Origin: DATAEG01 sp963703085
GTDB lineage: Bacteria > Actinomycetota > Actinomycetes > Mycobacteriales > Jatrophihabitantaceae
Assembly: GCA_963703085.1 (NCBI GenBank)
Contig: OY969789.1
Location: forward strand, 3,100,001 to 3,164,000
Length of the DNA: 64,000 nt
Reading direction: 5' to 3'
Shown piece by piece: positions 34,651 to 42,242 of the stretch. Below the pieces are notes generated by a model. That model searched no databases, was not told the DNA's origin, and saw only the letters and a program-made list of their open reading frames with translations. The first letter of the stretch is position 1; every line of letters begins with the position of its first letter. Position numbers and translations under genes: made by a program.

Positions 34651-35766
34651 GTGACTCAGTTGCGGCGTTCCCCCCTGCATGATCGGCATGTCGACCTCGG
34701 CGCGAAGCTCGCCGACTTCGGTGGCTGGGAGATGCCGATCGAATACGGCGCGTCCGGTGGTGGCGTGGTCAAGGAACACACTGCGGTGCGCGAGGCGGTG
34801 GGCCTGTTCGACGTCAGCCATCTCGGCAAGGCGTCGGTGATCGGACCCGGCGCGGCCGCCTTCGTCAACGCGTGCTTCACCAACGACCTCGGCCGGATCG
34901 AACCCGGCAAGGCGCAGTACACGCTGTGCTGCGCTGAGGACGGCGGCACCGTAGACGATCTGATCGCCTACCTCGTCTCCGATGACGAGGTGTTCCTCGT
35001 CCCGAATGCGGCCAACACCGCCGAGGTGGTGCGCCGCCTCATCGCGGCGGCCCCGGAAGGCATCACAGTGACCGACCGGCACGAGGAATTCGGTGTCCTT
35101 GCGGTGCAGGGTCCGCGCTCCGCCGAGGTCCTGGAACGTCTCGACCTCCCGGCCGGGATGGACTACATGGCTTACGCCGACGGCGCGTTCGATGGCCACC
35201 CGGTGCGGGTCTGCCGCACCGGCTACACCGGCGAGCACGGCTATGAGCTGATCCCGACGTGGCGTGACAGCCTGGTCATCTGGGACGCCTTGTCCGACGT
35301 GGTGCGGGAGCTGGGTGGACGTCCCGCGGGCCTGGGTGCGCGGGACACGCTGCGCACCGAGATGGGGTACCCGCTGCACGGTCAGGACCTGTCCCGGGAG
35401 ATATCCCCGGTCCAGGCGCGCGCAGGCTGGGCGGTGGGCTGGAAGAAGGACGCGTTCTGGGGGCGGGAGGCGCTGCTCGCCGAGCGCGCTGCCGGACCGC
35501 GCCGCACGCTGTGGGGTGTCGACGTCACGGAACGCGGCATTCCGCGAGCGCACATGAGCGTGCTGGACGCTGACGGCCAGACCGTCGGCGAGATCACCTC
35601 GGGGACGTTCTCCCCGACGTTGAAGCGCGGCATCGGCCTCGCCCTGATCGACACCGCGTCCGGGCTGGGCGACGGCGCTCCGGTCGTGCTGGACGTGCGC
35701 GGTCGGCACTCCGCCGCCGCGCTGGTCAAGCCGCCGTTCGTGCCGGCCCACGTGCGGGCTTCATGA
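34651..35766 (+). CDS. gcvT: Aminomethyltransferase (glycine cleavage T protein)
   Basis: GcvT transfers the aminomethyl carbon held on lipoylated H protein to tetrahydrofolate and releases ammonia. The 371-residue protein shows HDRHVDLGAKLADFGGWEMP at the N-terminus, LFDVSHLGK, GKAQYTLCC, the GYTGEHGYEL folate-site segment and the C-terminal barrel with GEITSGTFSPTLKRGIGLAL. The GTG start lies 7 bases after TACGGT (34638-34643), with no ribosome site, so a leaderless transcript is likely. It overlaps the next gene by four bases. The P and H proteins are not in this window. Confidence 0.95.
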   Translation: MTQLRRSPLHDRHVDLGAKLADFGGWEMPIEYGASGGGVVKEHTAVREAVGLFDVSHLGKASVIGPGAAAFVNACFTNDLGRIEPGKAQYTLCCAEDGGTVDDLIAYLVSDDEVFLVPNAANTAEVVRRLIAAAPEGITVTDRHEEFGVLAVQGPRSAEVLERLDLPAGMDYMAYADGAFDGHPVRVCRTGYTGEHGYELIPTWRDSLVIWDALSDVVRELGGRPAGLGARDTLRTEMGYPLHGQDLSREISPVQARAGWAVGWKKDAFWGREALLAERAAGPRRTLWGVDVTERGIPRAHMSVLDADGQTVGEITSGTFSPTLKRGIGLALIDTASGLGDGAPVVLDVRGRHSAAALVKPPFVPAHVRAS

Positions 35767-36434
35767 CCGCGCGGATCGGTGACTTCATCAGTGTTTGGGG
35801 CGAGCCGACCTGTCGGGTCGAGGCACCCCCGGACCGCATCGACCAACTCCGCGGCTGGGTGCCGGATGCCATGCACGACTACTGGCAGACGTTCGGTTTC
35901 TCAGGCTTCGCCGACGGGCTGCTGTGGTTGTGCGACCCGATTCAATGGCAACCCGCGGCAGACGCGTGGACTCGCGACATCTCGCTGGTGATGGGTGCCG
36001 ACACCTGGCTACCGATCGCGCGGTCGGCGTTCGGCGAGATGGAACTGTGGGGACAGCGCACCGGGCTGAGCCTGACCGTGCAACCGTGGAGCGGGATGGT
36101 GTTTCCGGTGGACAACCGCGACGAGATGTCCAGCGCTGCCGACCGCGACATCCAGGTCGAGTCCTACTTCGAAACCAGCGATCCGGAGTCGTTGGACGTC
36201 GAGGACGACGAGGACGTGGGCATGTTCGCTTCGGCGCTGAGCCGGTTGGGGCCGGTCGGCCCGGACCAGGTGTACGCGTTCATTCCGGCGCTGGGTCTGG
36301 GTGGCTCGCGGACAGCCGCCAACCTCGAGCTGGAAGACGGTCCGACGCAGCTTCAGCTGCTGGCCGACCTCACCGAGCGGGTCGTCATGGGCGATATCAA
36401 GAAGACCTTCTATCCCGATTCCGGCGGGGCTTGA
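35763..36434 (+). CDS. GAD-like/Tdi1 (DUF1851)-type protein coupled to gcvT
   Basis: The 223-residue protein resembles the GAD-like N-terminal plus DUF1851 C-terminal fold found in type VI secretion immunity protein Tdi1. The N-terminal part has RIDQLRGWVPDAMHDYWQTFGFSGFADGLLWLCDP, shown here in outline as a long helix pair followed by WLCDP. The C-terminal part has YAFIPALGLGGSRTAANLE and a final MGDIKKTFYP. It starts at an ATG inside the gcvT stop region (ATGA). No toxin gene is adjacent, so an immunity role is not supported; a housekeeping role linked to gcvT is equally possible. The 3' end overlaps the convergent cobT-like gene by 25 bases. Confidence 0.65.
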   Translation: MTARIGDFISVWGEPTCRVEAPPDRIDQLRGWVPDAMHDYWQTFGFSGFADGLLWLCDPIQWQPAADAWTRDISLVMGADTWLPIARSAFGEMELWGQRTGLSLTVQPWSGMVFPVDNRDEMSSAADRDIQVESYFETSDPESLDVEDDEDVGMFASALSRLGPVGPDQVYAFIPALGLGGSRTAANLELEDGPTQLQLLADLTERVVMGDIKKTFYPDSGGA

Positions 36435-37393
36435 GCAGACTCGGCGGCATCGGGCGGGACTGGTTCCTCAACTGCGGGCTCGAACTCCGGAGCCGGCACC
36501 CGAGCCGGATCGATCGGTAGCTCGGCCACGGCGCGGACAGCGGCCCGCAGCAGTGGCACGGCCAGTGCTGCCGCGGCGCCACCGTCAAGATCGGCTTGCA
36601 AGTCGAGCAGCGGGTCCAGTCGCAGTCGGTCGAGTGCAGCGCGATGGGCAGGGTCGAGGCTGCGGTGTGCTGCCTGCCACCAGCGGATCGCGCGCGGTGC
36701 CAATTCGCGAACGACCAGCGCGGCGGCCGTGGTCGGCAGCGCATCGAGCAGCACCGGGGTCGCCCGCCCGGCCGCCCGCAGCAGGAAAGCAGTCATCGCG
36801 GCAACCATCGGGTCGCCGATCTCGGCGAGCATGTCAGCCGGCTCGGTCCGCTTCGCCGCCGCGCGGCGGCGGGTGTCGCGCACAGCGATCACGTCGCGGA
36901 TCCAGCGCGCGTCGTCGATGCCATCGCGTTGGCCGACCATCCGAACCGGCTCGACGCCGGTCACCAGGCTGACCACCGCGGCGGCCGGGATGCGGACCGA
37001 GTCACCACGGTGGCCGAGCAGGAGAAGGTCAGCTCCGGCGTCGATCTCCGCATCGGCGAGCTGAACTCCGAACTCGACCGCAGCCTCGAATTCGAGGTCG
37101 GCGCCGACCGGAACCAGCCGGACGGTGACGTCGCTGAGATCGGCCAGCGCGGGCCCGACGCCGCCGTTGTCGATCGGGAGATCGGCGTTGCTGTCGAGAA
37201 CCACCAGCCGGACGCGCTGTGGCATGGCAGGCGGCGAGGCGCCCTGTGCGCCGGACAGCCACTCGGCCAGCTCGGCCAGCCGGCCCAGCGATCCGGCCGG
37301 CACGGCCAGCTGCGGGATGCGCTCGCGAGTGGCCTGCTCGGCGTCGCTGTCCGGCCACGGAATGTCCGCGGCGAGCTGTCCGAGATCGGTCAT
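36410..37393 (-). CDS. CobT homologue lacking catalytic motifs (nicotinate-nucleotide:dimethylbenzimidazole phosphoribosyltransferase-like)
   Basis: The 327-residue protein aligns along its length with CobT, which makes alpha-ribazole phosphate for the lower ligand of B12. It has LAVPAGSLGRLAELAEWLSG and the GIDDARWIRDVIAVR segment. The usual GEMGIGNTT loop reads GHRGDSVRI, and the catalytic Glu in LGEGTGA is replaced by Gly in LDGGAAA. The enzyme is therefore probably inactive in the known reaction. ATG at 37393 is used; the frame extends to 37528 without homology. It lies 73 bases downstream of the ECF S-component gene, on the same strand as the riboswitch operon. Confidence 0.8.
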   Translation of the reverse strand: MTDLGQLAADIPWPDSDAEQATRERIPQLAVPAGSLGRLAELAEWLSGAQGASPPAMPQRVRLVVLDSNADLPIDNGGVGPALADLSDVTVRLVPVGADLEFEAAVEFGVQLADAEIDAGADLLLLGHRGDSVRIPAAAVVSLVTGVEPVRMVGQRDGIDDARWIRDVIAVRDTRRRAAAKRTEPADMLAEIGDPMVAAMTAFLLRAAGRATPVLLDALPTTAAALVVRELAPRAIRWWQAAHRSLDPAHRAALDRLRLDPLLDLQADLDGGAAAALAVPLLRAAVRAVAELPIDPARVPAPEFEPAVEEPVPPDAAESAQAPPESG

Positions 37394-37466
37394 CGCGGTG
37401 GCGGTCCCCTCAGAGTTGGTTGTGACGTCCCGCGCAGCACAGCACATCACGTCCCGGCATGCGCAC

Positions 37467-38501
37467 TCACATCGGGCTGGTCGGGTTCGTCGCGTCGACG
37501 AAGTCGACCGGCGCTTCGAACGCCGCACGCCGAGCCGCCCGGCGCAGGGCGGCGAGGACGGCCGGGCCGACGACCAGCACGCACAGCGTGGTGGTGATCG
37601 CCCGGCCGGTGTCCCAACCCAGCGACGTGGTGGCGTCGAACAGCAGGTAGCGATGCACGTTGACGTGCAGCGGAGCGCCCGGCACGAACGATGCCGAGGT
37701 GTCTTCGCCGAGCGCGAAGGGCCAGAAGGACAGGTTCAGCAGAAAACCGAACAGGTACGCCGAGAACGCCGCGTAGCCGGCCAGCATGATCAGCTCGGCC
37801 TTGCCGCGGGCACGGGGGAGCAGCCCTGCGCCGAGGCCGACGAATGCGCAGCCGAACATTTGGTACGGCATCCACGGCCCGACGCCTCCGGTGATCAGCG
37901 CGGACGCGAAGAGGCTGGTGCAGCCCAGCGTGAAGCCGAAACCGGGCCCCATCACCCGGCCGGCCAGCACCAGCATGAAGAACACCGTCTCGATGCCTGC
38001 TGTGCCGGCCCCGAGCGGTCGCAGGGCGGCGTTCACCGCGGAAAGCACCCCGAGCAAGGCCAATGCCTTGCTGTCGATGCCGCCTTCGCTGATCTGCGCC
38101 ACCAGCACGGCAAGCACCAACACGAGCAGTACGCCGAACATCAGCGGCGCAGTGTCCGTCGCTCCGATCGAGTTCGCGTCGATCGCGAACGGCCAGAAGA
38201 AGGCCACCAGCCCGAGGAACGCGGCCAGGGTGATCGCGACGACGGTGCGTGGGCCGACCCGGATCGCGACCGTCGGCCGCCCCCGCCCGGCCCGCCCGGC
38301 CCGCCCGGCCCGGCAGGCCCGCCCGGCCCGCCTATCACCACCGCCGAGGGGGAGGTTCTGCCCGTCGAGGGGGAGGTTCTGGTCGGAATCGGCGGCGTGT
38401 CGCGACCACAACCTCCCCCTCGGCAGCCGCCGGCTCGACTGCCGCCTCGACGGCCGCTGCGTGGCCCGGCCGGGGCTGTCGGTGGCGGTGTCGCGGCTCA
38501 T
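37467..38501 (-). CDS. ECF transporter substrate-binding (S) component, probably for cobalamin
   Basis: The 344-residue protein has about seven membrane helices after an unusual ~75-residue N-terminal extension. The core segment RVMGPGFGFTLGCTSLFASA followed by GGVGPWMPYQMFG is typical of actinobacterial S components of the CbrT-like kind. Cobalamin is inferred from the riboswitch and neighbours. Residues 27-53 of the extension are encoded by an 81-bp repeat also present at 56652-56732. Residues 56-75 are Gly/Arg/Ala-rich from a GC-repeat. The ATG overlaps the EcfA stop (ATGA), but a start nearer residue 77 is possible. Confidence 0.8.
   Translation of the reverse strand: MSRDTATDSPGRATQRPSRRQSSRRLPRGRLWSRHAADSDQNLPLDGQNLPLGGGDRRAGRACRAGRAGRAGRGRPTVAIRVGPRTVVAITLAAFLGLVAFFWPFAIDANSIGATDTAPLMFGVLLVLVLAVLVAQISEGGIDSKALALLGVLSAVNAALRPLGAGTAGIETVFFMLVLAGRVMGPGFGFTLGCTSLFASALITGGVGPWMPYQMFGCAFVGLGAGLLPRARGKAELIMLAGYAAFSAYLFGFLLNLSFWPFALGEDTSASFVPGAPLHVNVHRYLLFDATTSLGWDTGRAITTTLCVLVVGPAVLAALRRAARRAAFEAPVDFVDATNPTSPM
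38342..38422 (-). repeat. 81-bp hairpin repeat family B, copy inside the S-component gene
   Basis: On the plus strand the element has two direct copies of GGGGAGGTTNTG followed by an inverted copy (CAACCTCCCCCTCG). CGAGGGGGAGGTT at 38365-38377 pairs with its complement near 38410-38422, with one mismatch through the extended 20-bp stem. A copy of the same 81-base length and about 80 percent identity lies at 56652-56732. Here it is translated in frame as DQNLPLDGQNLPLGGG. Confidence 0.85.
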
Positions 38502-40117
38502 CGGGCGGCTCCGGCCGGGGCCAACGCGTCGATGACCTCGCGGACGGTCAGGTACGCCAGCGGCGCGAGGATCTTGGCCACCTGCGGCGCGAAGGCCGGC
38601 GAGGCGACGACGACGGCCGCGGCCGGTCCGTCGGCCACCACGTCCCCCTCGGCCATCACCGCCACCCGATCCGCGGCGACGGCCACGAATTCGACGTCGT
38701 GCGTCGAGACCAGAACCGCGTGGCCGCGGGCGGCGAGGTCGCGCAGGATCTCGATGAGCTGCTCCTTGGCGGGATAGTCCAGGCCCCGGGTCGGCTCGTC
38801 GAGCAGCACGACCCGCGGCGCGGCGCTGAGCTGGATGGCCAACACCACCGAGAGCTGCTGGCCTGCGGACAGGTCGCGCGGATGCGTCTCATCGAGGACG
38901 CCGGGCGCCAGCCGGTCCAGCAGCGCACGCGCGGTACCCGCACCGGCCCCGGACTCCCGATCGGCCTGAGCCAGCTCGTCGGCCACCGAGTCGAGATAGA
39001 GCAGATCCGTCGGCGTCTGCGGGACCAGCCCGACCCGCCTGCGCGCGGCGGCCGCCGACAGCGACTGCGGGTCCTTGCCGGCGACGTCCACCCGCCCGGC
39101 CTGCCGCGGGCCGGAACCCTGCAACGCCCAGAGCAGGGACGACTTGCCGGAGCCGTTGCGGCCCATCAGCGCGACGAGCTGCCCGGCCCGCAGCGTCAGG
39201 TCCACAGCTCGTACCGCGACGACGTCGCCGTAGCGGACCAGCACACCGGTCGCGCTCAGCGCCACCGGTCCGTCGTCGTGCAGCTGACGTACGGGTACCG
39301 GCCGGTCCGCCAACCGCTCGCGTACCGGTCCGGACAGCCGGCGCGCATCACGTACCGACAGCGGCAGCGGCGACCAACCGAGGGCGCGGCCCAGCTCGAC
39401 GATCGGCGGAGCCACCGTGGTGGTGGCCAGCATCTGCGCGGGCAGCCCGTCGCGCACACTTCCGTCGCCGGGTACCCACAGCACTCGGTCGGCGTACTGC
39501 ACCACCCGTTCCAGCCGGTGCTCGGCGATCAGCACGGTGATGCCCAGGTCGTGCACCAGCCGGGTGATGCTGGCCAGCACCTCCTCCGCGGCCGTCGGGT
39601 CGAGCGCCGAGGTGGGCTCGTCCAGCACCAGCACACTCGGGTGTGTGGCCAGCACCGAGCCGATCGCCACGCGTTGCTGCTGACCACCGGACAGCTCGTG
39701 CAGCGCGCGGTAACGCAGGTCGGCCAGGCCCATCACGTCGAGGGTTTCCTCGACCCGCTTGCGCATCACCTCCGGCGCCACGGCGAGTTGCTCCATTCCG
39801 TAGGCGAGCTCTTCCTCGACTGTGTCGGTGACGAAGCCGGCCAGCGGGTCCTGCCCGACCACGCCGACCACGTCGGCCAGCTCGCGCGGCGGATGGGTCC
39901 GGGTGTCGCGGCCGGCGACGCTGACCCGGCCGGCCAGGGTGCCGCCGGTGAACGTGGGCACCAGCCCGTTCACGCAGCGCAGCAGCGTCGACTTGCCGGA
40001 GCCGGTGCGACCGACGACAAGGCACAGCTCGCCTTCCGGGATGCGCAGCCGGACGTCGCGCAGCGTCGGCGCGGGCGCGTCCGGATAGGTGACCGTCACT
40101 CGGTCGAACTCGATCAT
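38498..40117 (-). CDS. ECF transporter ATPase with two fused ABC domains (EcfA-EcfA')
   Basis: The 539-residue protein powers the ECF transporter from the cytosolic side. Domain 1 has Walker A GRTGSGKST (36-44), signature LSGGQQQ (142-148) and Walker B VLVLDEP (163-168). Domain 2 has Walker A GRNGSGKSS (319-327), a degenerate signature LSAGQ (416-420) and Walker B VVLLDEP (436-441). This fusion of the two ATPases is common in actinomycetes. The ATG at 40117 overlaps the EcfT stop (ATGA). A longer open frame reaching 41986 is antisense-like in its upstream half and is not coding there. Confidence 0.92.
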   Translation of the reverse strand: MIEFDRVTVTYPDAPAPTLRDVRLRIPEGELCLVVGRTGSGKSTLLRCVNGLVPTFTGGTLAGRVSVAGRDTRTHPPRELADVVGVVGQDPLAGFVTDTVEEELAYGMEQLAVAPEVMRKRVEETLDVMGLADLRYRALHELSGGQQQRVAIGSVLATHPSVLVLDEPTSALDPTAAEEVLASITRLVHDLGITVLIAEHRLERVVQYADRVLWVPGDGSVRDGLPAQMLATTTVAPPIVELGRALGWSPLPLSVRDARRLSGPVRERLADRPVPVRQLHDDGPVALSATGVLVRYGDVVAVRAVDLTLRAGQLVALMGRNGSGKSSLLWALQGSGPRQAGRVDVAGKDPQSLSAAAARRRVGLVPQTPTDLLYLDSVADELAQADRESGAGAGTARALLDRLAPGVLDETHPRDLSAGQQLSVVLAIQLSAAPRVVLLDEPTRGLDYPAKEQLIEILRDLAARGHAVLVSTHDVEFVAVAADRVAVMAEGDVVADGPAAAVVVASPAFAPQVAKILAPLAYLTVREVIDALAPAGAAR

Positions 40118-41304
40118 CGGACGGCTCGCAATTGGACCGGCGGCGGGGGCGAGGCGAGCGCAGCGACCAGACCGAGCAGGATGCCGACGGTTGGCACGAG
40201 CGGTAGCGACGGCCAGCTGAGCGGCTCGAGCGACGGGTTGAGCGCGTCGGCGCGATAACCGGCGCCGGCGAGCAGGACAGCCGCGACCGCGACGCCGGAG
40301 CCGGCGACCAGCCACTCGGCGACGTGCCACCGATCGGGTCGGTAGGTGGTGTGGGTGACCCGGCGGCTGCCCAGCGCCAGCCCGACACAGCACAGCGTGC
40401 CGCCGGCGATGATGGCCGGCAGCCGGAACAACCCGGGCGTGGATCCGTCCAGCAGCCCGTACCCGCCGACGCACAGTGCGCCGAGCCCGCCGATCAGCAG
40501 CACCGACGTCCAGCGCCGGGCGGCCGCCGACGCCCCGGCCCGCCGGCCGTAGCCCCGGGAATCCATTGCGGCGGCCAGCGCCAACGACCGCTCGAGCGCG
40601 TCCTGCAGCACCGGCATCGCGATGCTGCGCAACACCCGCAGGCCCTTCTGCCCGCCGCCGCGCAGCAACCGCGCCCGGCGAACCCGTTGCGCGCTCTCGA
40701 TGAGCTGCGGCGCAACGGTGATGGAGACGATCACCGCCACTCCCAATTCGTACAGCGCACCGGGCAGTACCCGGAGCGCTCGCTTCGGGTTGGCCAGGGC
40801 GTTCGCCGCGCCGATGCAACACAGCAGGGTGGCCAGCCGAAGCCCGTCGAAGAGCGCGGACAGGGTGCTCTCCGCGGTGACCGCGCCGCCGAAGCGGATG
40901 CCGGCGGCCCAGCCCGGCAACGGCACTTCGGGCAGGCGGAACAGCACATGAGAGTTGACCGACTCGACGCCGCCGCCGAGCAGGATCCGGAAGAAGACCC
41001 GGATCGCGATGACGGTGCAGCCCATGAGGAGGTAGAAGCGGAAGGCTCGCGCCCACGGTGCTTCGGTGCGTCGCGCGGTGACGACGAACCCGCTCACCGC
41101 CAGCACGAGCAGCAACAGCAACGGGTTGGTCGTCTGGCTGGCCGCGGTGGCCATGCCGATGGCCCAGAGCCACCACGCCACCGGATGCACGCTGCGCGGC
41201 AATCGCCGGGCATCGCGCAGCAACCGATCCGACCGGGGCTGCCCGGTGCTCGGCGCACCGGCCGCCGCGGTGGGCGCGGCCGTCCTGGGGTGGGTCACCG
41301 TCAC
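40114..41304 (-). CDS. ECF transporter transmembrane coupling protein (EcfT/CbiQ family)
   Basis: EcfT couples ATP hydrolysis in the EcfA pair to toppling of the S component in the membrane. The 396-residue protein has about eight membrane helices. The coupling helices are marked by ESAQRVRRARLLRG and LERSLALAAAMDSRGYG, the second being the CbiQ-family Ala-x-Arg/Gly-type motif region that sits in the ATPase grooves. The GTG start overlaps the stop of the DUF4430 gene upstream (GTGA), and its own stop overlaps EcfA. It is longer than typical EcfT because of extra C-terminal helices. Confidence 0.9.
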   Translation of the reverse strand: MTVTHPRTAAPTAAAGAPSTGQPRSDRLLRDARRLPRSVHPVAWWLWAIGMATAASQTTNPLLLLLVLAVSGFVVTARRTEAPWARAFRFYLLMGCTVIAIRVFFRILLGGGVESVNSHVLFRLPEVPLPGWAAGIRFGGAVTAESTLSALFDGLRLATLLCCIGAANALANPKRALRVLPGALYELGVAVIVSITVAPQLIESAQRVRRARLLRGGGQKGLRVLRSIAMPVLQDALERSLALAAAMDSRGYGRRAGASAAARRWTSVLLIGGLGALCVGGYGLLDGSTPGLFRLPAIIAGGTLCCVGLALGSRRVTHTTYRPDRWHVAEWLVAGSGVAVAAVLLAGAGYRADALNPSLEPLSWPSLPLVPTVGILLGLVAALASPPPPVQLRAVR

Positions 41305-42242
41305 GTCCCTGTGCGCCTCCGCCGGACGAGGAACAGGCCGCCCGCGCCGAGTGCGACGACCAGGCCCACCGTAGCCAGCAGGGGCCCGGCGGTCCCGGCT
41401 GCCTTGCTCCTGGCCGCCGGCTTACCGGCAACCTCCTGCACCGTCGCCGCCGACCGGGTACCGACGGTGCCCGGCGCACCGTTCGCATCGTGGCCGATGG
41501 CCGCGCCTGACGAGGCCGTGCTCGGCGAGGCCGTGCGCGCCGAGTTCGATCCGCCGGGGAGCGAGCTGCCGGAGTGACTCCCGGGCGTCGTCGCGGTGGT
41601 CCGCCCGGGCGCTGCGCGGCCGTCCGAGCCGGCCGACGAGTGCGTACTCGCGCTGGTGGCCGGCGGGTGCTTGCTGGCGCTGTGCGGCGACCCGGCGGAA
41701 GGACCAGGCGCCGGGAGTACTGCGGACGGCGGGAACGGGGGTTGTCCCGTCGTGCCGTTGACGTCGGTGGCTCCGAACGTCCATACGTCGACGCTGCCCT
41801 TCGTCGGGTGATAGCCGGTGGCGCCGAGCTGGCTGTACTGCCAGGTCGTGGCGCCTTGCTGGGCATGCCAATAGGACCAGTACGCGCTGGCCGGGGGAGT
41901 GACGTTGCACGCCTCGTCCGCTGCGCTCGGGTAGTAGGTCTGGGTGCCGTTGAGACTGATCCGGCAGATGAACGCCGGCCCGTCATGGTGCGTGCCGACC
42001 GTGGCGAAGCCGTAGTTGTTCAACAGCGTGTAGCCGGTCAGTGAGCTCGACCAGTTCGCGCAGGCGCGCTGCACGGGCTTGCCCCAGTGACCGAAATTCA
42101 CCACGATCGCGACCTGCGGCGAGGTGCAGGTCGCGGCCTGTGCGTGGGTAACTGGTGCCACCACCGTGGCGATGAGGGCGGTCGCCGCGACAGCAGCGGC
42201 CGCGGCGAGGGCGCTGAAGAGCCTCCGGCCGGCCGACCTCAC
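41301..42242 (-). CDS. Secreted membrane-anchored DUF4430 (transcobalamin C-terminal-like) protein
   Basis: The 313-residue protein has a signal peptide (1-36). The DUF4430-like beta domain (about 37-165) contains VAIVVNFGHWGKPVQRAC, YWSYWHAQQGATTW and GSVDVWTFGA. A Ser/Thr/Pro/Ala-rich spacer of about 100 residues leads to one C-terminal membrane helix followed by RRRR. The DUF4430 fold corresponds to the C-terminal, B12-contacting domain of transcobalamin and intrinsic factor. Four Cys residues in the domain may pair outside the cell. The GTG overlaps the upstream stop (GTGA). A B12-binding role is inferred from the fold, the ECF genes and the riboswitch. Confidence 0.82.
   Translation of the reverse strand: MRSAGRRLFSALAAAAAVAATALIATVVAPVTHAQAATCTSPQVAIVVNFGHWGKPVQRACANWSSSLTGYTLLNNYGFATVGTHHDGPAFICRISLNGTQTYYPSAADEACNVTPPASAYWSYWHAQQGATTWQYSQLGATGYHPTKGSVDVWTFGATDVNGTTGQPPFPPSAVLPAPGPSAGSPHSASKHPPATSASTHSSAGSDGRAAPGRTTATTPGSHSGSSLPGGSNSARTASPSTASSGAAIGHDANGAPGTVGTRSAATVQEVAGKPAARSKAAGTAGPLLATVGLVVALGAGGLFLVRRRRTGT

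Noticed and set aside
35763..36434. Toxin-immunity locus
   Set aside because: No toxin, secretion or recombination-hot-spot gene is nearby, so immunity is not supported beyond fold resemblance.
38249..40258. A 669-residue plus-strand open frame opposite the ECF genes
   Set aside because: It mirrors codon structure of EcfA on the other strand, has no recognisable domain and begins in the GC repeat.
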